Assembly (NCBI GenBank): GCA_963847615.1
Contig: CAWKAN010000010.1
Span: 15,029-79,028, forward strand
From: Palsa-883 sp963847615
GTDB lineage: Bacteria > Pseudomonadota > Alphaproteobacteria > Acetobacterales > Acetobacteraceae
Reading direction: 5' to 3'
Length of the DNA: 64,000 nt
Below, one piece after another: positions 58,783 through 64,000 of the stretch (positions are counted from its first letter, which is position 1; every line of letters starts with the position of its first letter). The translations under genes were made by a program, and so were the position numbers. Below the pieces are notes generated by a model, which made no database searches, was not told the origin of the DNA, and was given only the letters and a program-made list of their open reading frames with translations.

Positions 58783-59915
58783 GGGACGAAACGATCCTGA
58801 CCAATGCCCGGCTGGTCCTGCCGGACGCGGTCATGCTCGGCAGTGTCGTTCTGCGGGGCGATCGTATCGCCGAGGTGCAGACCGGGCGATCCGCTGTGTT
58901 GTCCGCCATCGACCTGGACGGCGACTATCTCATGCCCGGCGCCGTCAACGTGCACACCGACAATCTGGAACGCCAGGTGCAGCCGCGCTCGCTGGCGCGA
59001 TGGCCGTCGCGCTCGGCCATGGTGGCGCATGACGCGCAGTGCGTCGCCGCCGGGGTCACCACGGTGTTCGACGCGCTGTGCCTCGGCGACCTCGGTTTCG
59101 ATAAGGAGCGGGTGCGCACCTTCAAGGAGGGCGTGGTCGATCTCGATGCCCTGGCGGGCGCGGATCTGCTGAAGGCTGAGCACTTCCTGCACCTGCGCTG
59201 CGAGGTGCCGGCGCACGACATGCTGGAACTGTTCGATCCGGTCGCCGACCATCCGCGCGTGCGCATGGTCAGCCTGATGGACCACAGCCCCGGCGTCGGG
59301 CAATACGCCGACCTTGATTTCTACCGCGCCATGCGGCGCCGCGGCGGGCTCGACGATGCCTATATCGAACGGCGCATCGGCGAGTTGCAGGCTCAGCGCG
59401 AACGGCTGCGCGGCCCCAATCGGCGCGCCCTGCTGGAGCGCGTCGCCCGCCGCACCCTGGCGCTGGCCAGCCACGACGACCGCACCGTGGAAGAAATCGC
59501 CGAGAACGCCGCCGACGGCATCCGCATCAGCGAATTCCCGGTGACCATGGCGGCGGCGCAGGCGGCGAAGCGCGCCGACATGCAGGTGATCGCCGGCGCG
59601 CCGAACATCGTGCGCGGCGGCTCCCACACCGGCAACGTATCGGTCGCCGAGCTGGTGCGCGAAGCGGCGGTGGATGCCTTCGCCTCCGACTACGTGCCGT
59701 CAAGCCTGATCGAGGCCGCGTTCCAATGCGCGCGCACCGCCATCGCGTTGCCGGCCGCCGTGGCGCTGATCGCCGACCACCCGGCACGGCTGGCTGGCCT
59801 GCACGATCGCGGCCGCATCGCGCCCGGCCTGCGCGCCGACCTGGTGCGCGTCCGCCTGCACGGGACGCTGCCGGTGGTGCGGCGGGTGTGGCGTTCCGGC
59901 GAGCTGGCGGCCTGA
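58779..59915 (+). CDS. phnM: Alpha-D-ribose 1-methylphosphonate 5-triphosphate diphosphatase PhnM
   Basis: A 378-residue amidohydrolase-superfamily enzyme that removes pyrophosphate from the triphosphate intermediate. It carries the canonical site VNVHTDNLERQVQPR, MDHSPGVGQYADL, ALASHDDRTVEEIAENA, GAPNIVRGGSHTGNVSV and ASDYVPSSLIEAAFQ. This is the operon copy and looks fully canonical, unlike the paralogue at 51745. Confidence 0.96.
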   Translation: MRDETILTNARLVLPDAVMLGSVVLRGDRIAEVQTGRSAVLSAIDLDGDYLMPGAVNVHTDNLERQVQPRSLARWPSRSAMVAHDAQCVAAGVTTVFDALCLGDLGFDKERVRTFKEGVVDLDALAGADLLKAEHFLHLRCEVPAHDMLELFDPVADHPRVRMVSLMDHSPGVGQYADLDFYRAMRRRGGLDDAYIERRIGELQAQRERLRGPNRRALLERVARRTLALASHDDRTVEEIAENAADGIRISEFPVTMAAAQAAKRADMQVIAGAPNIVRGGSHTGNVSVAELVREAAVDAFASDYVPSSLIEAAFQCARTAIALPAAVALIADHPARLAGLHDRGRIAPGLRADLVRVRLHGTLPVVRRVWRSGELAA

Positions 59916-60613
59916 TGGTTTCGACTCCGAAGGTTTCGGCGCTTCGCGTCGCGGTCTATTACGCGCCGCCACCGGACGACCCGCTGTTCGCCGCCGGCGC
60001 CACCTGGCTCGGGCGCGACCCGGAAAGCGACGCGCCCGCCCCGCAGCCCGACATCCCGGATATCGCCGAGGTGACCGCCGAGCCGCGCCTGTACGGGTTC
60101 CACGCCACGCTGAAACCGCCGCTGCGCCTGGCCGAAGGGCGGCAGTGGTTCGACGTGCTGACCGCGGCGCGGGAGCTGGCCGATCGCACCGCCGCGTTCG
60201 ACCTGCCGCGCCTGTCGGTGCAGGACCTGCATGGCTTCCTCGCGCTGCGCGAGACAACCCCCTGCGCGCCACTGCAAGCCTTGGCCGATGCCTGCGTGGA
60301 ACATTTCGATCCGTTCCGCGCCCCGCCCGGCGAAGCCGGGCTGGTGCGCCGCCGCCGCGCTAGGCTGTCGGCCGGGCAGGAGGCGATGCTGGCGCGCTGG
60401 GGTTATCCCTACGTGTTCGCCGCCTGGTTCTTCCACATGACGCTGACCCGGCGCCTGACCGCGGCGGAAAAGGCGCGCCTGCAGCCGCAGGCCGAAGCCC
60501 ATTTCGCCCGCGCGCTCAGCGTGCCACGCCGCGTCGGCGATATCTGCCTGTTCACCCAGGCCGCGCCCGACGCAGGCTTCGTCATCGCCGAGCGGCTGAA
60601 GCTGCGCGGCTGA
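59915..60613 (+). CDS. DUF1045 phosphonate-operon protein (2H phosphoesterase-like)
   Basis: A 232-residue protein of the family found next to phnM/phnN in many alphaproteobacterial C-P lyase operons. The two His-x-Thr-type motifs GFHATLKPPLRL and FFHMTLTRRL indicate a 2H phosphoesterase fold, suggesting it opens or trims the ribosyl phosphate products, perhaps replacing PhnP. It begins at TGATG, one base inside the phnM stop. Its last 32 bases overlap the antisense phnN end. Confidence 0.85.
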   Translation: MVSTPKVSALRVAVYYAPPPDDPLFAAGATWLGRDPESDAPAPQPDIPDIAEVTAEPRLYGFHATLKPPLRLAEGRQWFDVLTAARELADRTAAFDLPRLSVQDLHGFLALRETTPCAPLQALADACVEHFDPFRAPPGEAGLVRRRRARLSAGQEAMLARWGYPYVFAAWFFHMTLTRRLTAAEKARLQPQAEAHFARALSVPRRVGDICLFTQAAPDAGFVIAERLKLRG

Positions 60614-61118
60614 GCGCGGCCAGGAAGCGGGCCACGCCGGCCTCCGGCGTGGTGTCGTTCAGCACGGTTTCGACGGCAACCCCCGGCGGGACCGCAATGC
60701 TGCGCACCAGCCGCGCGGCGATCTCCGCCGCGCTTTCGCGCCCGCGCGTGGCGAGCCGCGCGGCCAGCGTCGCCGGCGGGGCGGTGACCTCGATCACCCG
60801 CACCGGCAGTCGCCCGGCCGCCGCGGCGATCACGCTGCGCGACACGTTGGCCACCACCACGCGCCCGGCGTCCAGGTCGGCCACGATGTCGGCCGGGATG
60901 CCGTAGCGCAGCCCATGCGCCTGCCAGGCAAGCATGAAGTCGCGGGCGGCGAATTCCGCCTCGGTGACCGCCTCATGCGCCTCGCCGCCGGCCTCCGCCG
61001 GGCGGGTGATCACGCGGCGGGCGAAACGAAAGCGCGCATCGTCCGCCAGTGCCGCCCTTGCCGCGTCCAGCAGCGTGTCCTTCCCCGCGCCGCTCGGACC
61101 AACCACGAGGACGAGCAT
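60582..61118 (-). CDS. phnN: Ribose 1,5-bisphosphate phosphokinase PhnN
   Basis: A 178-residue guanylate-kinase-like enzyme that makes PRPP from ribose 1,5-bisphosphate, the last step of the C-P lyase pathway. Walker A GPSGAGKDT at residues 7-15; FARRVITRPAEAGGEAHEAVTEAEF; RYGIPADIVADLDAGRVVVANVSR. Unlike most operons it is antisense to the rest, with a 32-bp convergent overlap with the DUF1045 gene, so it must have its own promoter in the 61.1-61.3 kb gap. Confidence 0.93.
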   Translation of the reverse strand: MLVLVVGPSGAGKDTLLDAARAALADDARFRFARRVITRPAEAGGEAHEAVTEAEFAARDFMLAWQAHGLRYGIPADIVADLDAGRVVVANVSRSVIAAAAGRLPVRVIEVTAPPATLAARLATRGRESAAEIAARLVRSIAVPPGVAVETVLNDTTPEAGVARFLAALSRAASAARR

Positions 61119-61316
61119 GACGGTCTCCCTATCGCTTGCGCGTCATGGCCGGGTGCGTCCCGGCCAGCCACGGCCGTGTCGTGTCACCGAGGCAAGTCGC
61201 CGATGGTTCGCCCACCGGGACCGGCAAGCTGGCCTGTTTCGGCCCCGGCGACAGGTCGCATTGCCGGCACCGACCTTGGCGCTAGCTTGCCGCCGGCGCA
61301 ATCGGGAGAGTTCGAC

Positions 61317-63092
61317 ATGTTCACCACACGTCCGGAGATCGCCGGCACCTTCGGCGTGGTTGCCAGCACGCACTGGATCGCCAGCAGCGTCGGCATGTCG
61401 GTGCTGGAGCGCGGCGGCAACGCCTTCGACGCCGCGGCGGCGACGGCGTTCACCTTGCAGGTCGCCGAGCCGCACCTGAACGGGCCGGGCGGCGACGCGC
61501 CGATCATTCTGCACGACGCGCGCAGCGGGGCGCAGTTGGTGATCTGCGGCCAGGGCGTGGCGCCGCAGGCCGCGACGCTGGAAAAATTCCGCGCCCTCGA
61601 CATCGATCTGATCCCGGCCACCGGCCTGCTGCCCGCGGTGGTGCCGGGGGCCTTCGACGCCTGGTGCCTGCTGCTGCGCGACTGGGGCACCTGGGAGCTG
61701 GCCGACGTGCTGGACTACGCCATCGGCTACGCCATGCGCGGCATTCACATCGTGCCCCGCATCAGCGCAACGATCGAGGGTGTGCGCCGGCTGTTCGAGC
61801 AGGAATGGACCGCCTCGGCCGCGGTGTTCCTGCCCGGCGGCAAGGTGCCGGACCCCAACAGCCTGTTGGCCCGCCCGGCGCTCGGCGCCACCTATCAGCG
61901 TATCTGCCGCGAGGCGGTCGGGGCCACGCGCGAGGCGCGCATCGATGCGGCGCGCGGGGCGTGGTATCGCGGCTTCGTCGCCGAGGCGGTGGACCGGTTC
62001 TTCCGCGCCACCGACGTGCTGGACGTGACCGGGCGGCGCCATCGCGGCCGGCTGGCGGCGGCGGATTTCGCCAGCTGGTCGGCGACGGTCGAGGACCCGG
62101 TGGCCTATGATTACGCCGGCCACACGGTGCTGAAATGCGGCCCATGGAGCCAGGGACCGGTGTTCCTGCAACAGCTCGCGTTGCTGCGCGGGAGCGACAT
62201 CGGCGCGCTGGACCCGTGCGGCGCCGACTTCGTGCACCTGGTGGTGGAGGGTGCGAAACTCGCCTACGCCGATCGCGAGGCGTTCTACGGCGATCCGAAT
62301 TTCGGCCCGGTACCGCTGGGGACGCTGCTGTCGGACGACTACAACGCGGCGCGCCGCGCGCTGGTCGGTGCCGCCGCCTTGATGGACTTGCGCCCGGGCG
62401 CGGTGGACGGACACACGCCCTGGGTGGATCACGACGCCGCGCGTCGCGCCGAGCAGGTGCCGGCCGCCGGCGCGGGCGAGCCGACCGTGGCGCGGCTCGG
62501 CGTGATCGGCGCCGACACCTGCCATGTCGATGTGATCGATCGCCACGGCAACATGGTCAGCGCGACGCCCTCGGGCGGCTGGCTGCAGTCGTCGCCGGTG
62601 ATCCCGGAGCTGGGGTTCTGCATGGGCACGCGCGGGCAGATGTTCTCGCTGCGTGACGGGTTGGCGAATTCGCTGGCGCCCGGCAAGCGCCCGCGCACCA
62701 CTCTCTCGCCCAGTTTTGCGCTGCGCGACGGCAAGCCGTGGATGGCGTTCGACACGCCGGGCGGCAAGCAGCAGGACCAGTGGTCGCTGATCTATTTCCT
62801 GCGCATGGTGCATCACAACATGACCATCCAGTAGGCGATCGACGCGCCGAGTTTTCATACCGAGCACTGGCCGAGCAGTTTCTGGCCGCGCGCGGCGCGG
62901 CCGGGCAAGCTGGTGCTGGAGGGTCGTTTCGATGACGCGGTGCAGCGGGATCTTGCCGCGCGCGGCCACGCGGTGAGCAAGGGCGAGGACTGGTCGGAAG
63001 GGCGGATCTGCGGCGCGCGGATCGAGCCGGACGGGCAGGTGTTCGCTGGCGCCAATCCGCGCGGCATGCAGGGCTACGCGGTCGGCCGCTGA
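61317..63092 (+). pseudogene. Gamma-glutamyltransferase family protein with in-frame amber codon
   Basis: ATG 61317 with GGGAGAG upstream. The frame encodes a Ntn-hydrolase-type GGT: ASTHWIASSVGMSVLERGGNAFDAAAA, EPHLNGPGGDAPIILHD, VPGAFDAWC and the self-processing site GADTCHVDVIDRHGN with the catalytic threonine at residue 401. At codon 506 (62832-62834) there is TAG where homology continues directly as AIDAPSFHTEHWPSSFWPRAA to a proper stop at 63090-63092, giving 591 codons in total. So it is either a real nonsense mutation, a sequencing error (CAG/GAG to TAG), or a readthrough event. Processing would occur before the stop, but the C-terminal ~85 residues of the small subunit would be lost. 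Confidence 0.82.
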
Positions 63093-63479
63093 TGCGTTCT
63101 TTGGTGCAGCCGGGGCCGGCCTCGGCGGCGCCCAGGGGCGCGCGATGGTCGCGCGGATCAGGCCAACGCCGACCTGTGCACCTCGGTGGAGACGATCGCG
63201 CGGCGGCACGGAATGCGTGATGCGGTGGTGCGCGGCAGCCTCGGCAGCCTGATCGGCGCGCGCTTCACCGACGGACGCGCGGTGGACGACCACGCCACCG
63301 AGGTGCTGGTGCGCGAAGGTAGCGTGCGCGACGGCGTCGCGGCGATCGACATGCTGGTGGTGGACATGCAAGGGCGCGTGCACGAGGGGCGCCTGGCGCG
63401 CGGCGCCAACCCGGTGTGCATCACCTTCGACCTGGTGCTGGAAGACGTTGCGGACGCGGACGGTCGCGCCGGCGGCTGA
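63091..63479 (+). pseudogene. PPC (DUF296)-domain protein with internal deletion
   Basis: The ATG at 63091 overlaps the GGT frame's terminal stop and reads MRSLVQPGPASAAP, which looks like the start of DUF296-type proteins. Within about 15 codons homology breaks off. From about 63144 in another frame it resumes with DQANADLCTSVETIARRHGM and VRGSLGSLIGARFTDGRAVD to the end MQGRVHEGRLARGANPVCITFDLVLED, the typical C-terminal PPC half. Hundreds of bases are apparently missing. The fold is used by DNA-binding and ligand-binding proteins. My family assignment rests on motif memory and is moderate. Confidence 0.45.
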
Positions 63480-63515
63480 CGCTGCCGCCAACCGCCCCGC
63501 CGGCGCCGATCACCC

Positions 63516-63698
63516 GTGCCGATCGCCGTCACATCGCGCCGATCGCCGTTGTCCGGGATCACGGCGTATTTGAAGAACGGCGGCACACTGGAGAAGGCGG
63601 CGCAAACGGCGAACCATGCCTCGACGCGCACCACGCAGCTCTATGACCGCCGGCGCGAGGAACTCAGCCTCGACGAGGTGGAAAGGATCAGGGTATGA
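63516..63698 (+). pseudogene. Tyrosine-recombinase (integrase) C-terminal remnant
   Basis: Residues from about 63549 read GITAYLKNGGTLEKAAQTAN and then HASTRTTQLYDRRREELSLDEVERI, a typical phage-integrase-family ending with the catalytic tyrosine in TTQLYDRR and the upstream H-A-S-T-R-T-T. Everything N-terminal, including the Arg-Lys-His-Arg residues, is missing, so it cannot recombine DNA. It indicates a former mobile element next to the IS at the window edge. Confidence 0.75.
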
Positions 63699-63901
63699 GC
63701 ACGACATCGGAGCCGAACGTCGATCAAGATGACGTGCCGCCGATGACGGTATTTCGATCAGCGGAAGCGTTTCTCGCCGCCGCCGATCGACAGCACCAAT
63801 GGCTAACAGGTCAACAGGTCACATGGACTCTCACTAAGTGTCCGTCCGGAGACTTTGCAAGTCATATGAGTTGGTTACTGGCCGCCAGAATAACTGCTTG
63901 A
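63695..63901 (+). CDS. Small hypothetical protein, AT-richer region
   Basis: Starts at ATG 63695 overlapping the integrase remnant stop (ATGA). 68 residues: an acidic N-terminus (MSTTSEPNVDQDDVPPMTVF) then FRSAEAFLAAADRQHQWLTG. No family recognised. Base composition is lower in GC than the rest of the window, consistent with a mobile-element passenger. The downstream half may be IS-end sequence rather than coding. Confidence 0.35.
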   Translation: MSTTSEPNVDQDDVPPMTVFRSAEAFLAAADRQHQWLTGQQVTWTLTKCPSGDFASHMSWLLAARITA

Positions 63902-63928
63902 TCCGGCTCGATCTTGTATGAATCCCTG

Positions 63929-63955
63929 TGTGGCACCGATTCGCGAGGTGCCACA
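63929..63955. repeat. 9-bp hairpin over the transposase start
   Basis: Perfect inverted repeat TGTGGCACC/GGTGCCACA with a 9-base loop. The right arm ends at the first base of the transposase ATG. In RNA this would sequester the translation start, a known way IS elements limit their activity. Confidence 0.6.
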
Positions 63956-64000
63956 TGTGGACGACCAAGAACCGCCCCCGCTACAACCGAGCTTGTCGGT
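63955..64000 (+). mobile_element. IS5-type transposase, 5' end only
   Basis: ATG 63955 reads MWTTKNRPRYNRACR before the window ends. The MWTTxNRxRYxR start is characteristic of a common group of IS5-family transposases in alphaproteobacteria. Only about 15 codons are visible, so integrity and exact type cannot be judged. The left inverted repeat of the IS should lie within about 150 bp upstream. Confidence 0.65.

Noticed and set aside
61143..63491. 782-codon minus-strand frame antisense to the gamma-glutamyltransferase
   Set aside because: His/Arg/Gln-rich shadow frame; the plus strand carries the recognisable enzyme.

Overview
The window is about 64 kb of very GC-rich DNA (roughly 70% by eye). 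It looks like an alphaproteobacterial chromosome, most plausibly Acetobacteraceae (Rhodopila/Roseomonas-like). That placement is inference from several things: the MerR-regulator/tRNA-Pro arrangement, the gene families present, the codon bias, and two families of G+C-rich palindromic intergenic repeats of a kind I associate with that group. Most of it is ordinary chromosomal backbone. There are no CRISPR arrays, no recognisable defence island and no prophage.

Layout, left to right. (1) 1-7.1 kb: end of a MerR-type regulator, tRNA-Pro(GGG), a MITE-like element with 9-bp flanking repeats, a small secreted Cys-rich protein, an Abhydrolase_10 protein, an AbgB-like M20 amidohydrolase and a Rieske oxygenase. 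(2) 7.6-11.1 kb: a leftward envelope operon (LpxH-like phosphoesterase, DedA protein, GT4 and GT2 glycosyltransferases). (3) 11.8-17.6 kb: a large SNF2 helicase broken by two frameshifts, a DUF1186/SEC-C protein and a small membrane protein. (4) 18.1-21.7 kb: a NitT/TauT-type ABC transporter with two permeases. (5) 22-25.6 kb: two small hypothetical genes, infC (apparent ATA start) and thrS. (6) 25.8-36.3 kb: an aldo/keto reductase, then a leftward seven-gene transport/catabolic operon (TPP enzyme, sugar-type ABC ATPase, two tandem paralogous binding proteins, two permeases, HpaB-type flavin monooxygenase). (7) 36.5-45.2 kb: an NDUFA9-like protein, gltD, a broken DUF559 gene between two palindromic repeats, gltB and a glutathione transferase. 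(8) 45.3-51.6 kb: TPR protein, NAD-dependent epimerase, alpha/beta hydrolase, GT4 and GT9 glycosyltransferases, and an orphan branched-chain-type binding protein. (9) 51.7-61.1 kb: a C-P lyase locus: phnF plus a PhnM paralogue leftward, phnGHIJK-ORF-phnLM-DUF1045 rightward, and phnN on the opposite strand. (10) 61.3-64 kb: a decaying edge with a gamma-glutamyltransferase carrying an amber codon, a gutted PPC-domain gene, an integrase tail and the start of an IS5-type transposase.

Three themes deserve attention. First, mosaic palindromic repeats form perfect hairpins with 56-75 bp arms. Second, 19 single-base insertions break otherwise intact genes (SNF2 helicase, ABC ATPase, TPP enzyme, gltB, phnJ); removing them restores family-length proteins, so assembly error is the first explanation. 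Third, the phn operon carries an unrecognised 110-codon ORF joined by ATGA overlaps to both phnK and phnL. I did not find a clearly new multi-gene system. The best candidates are this phn insertion and the uncharacterised seven-gene operon at 27-36 kb.
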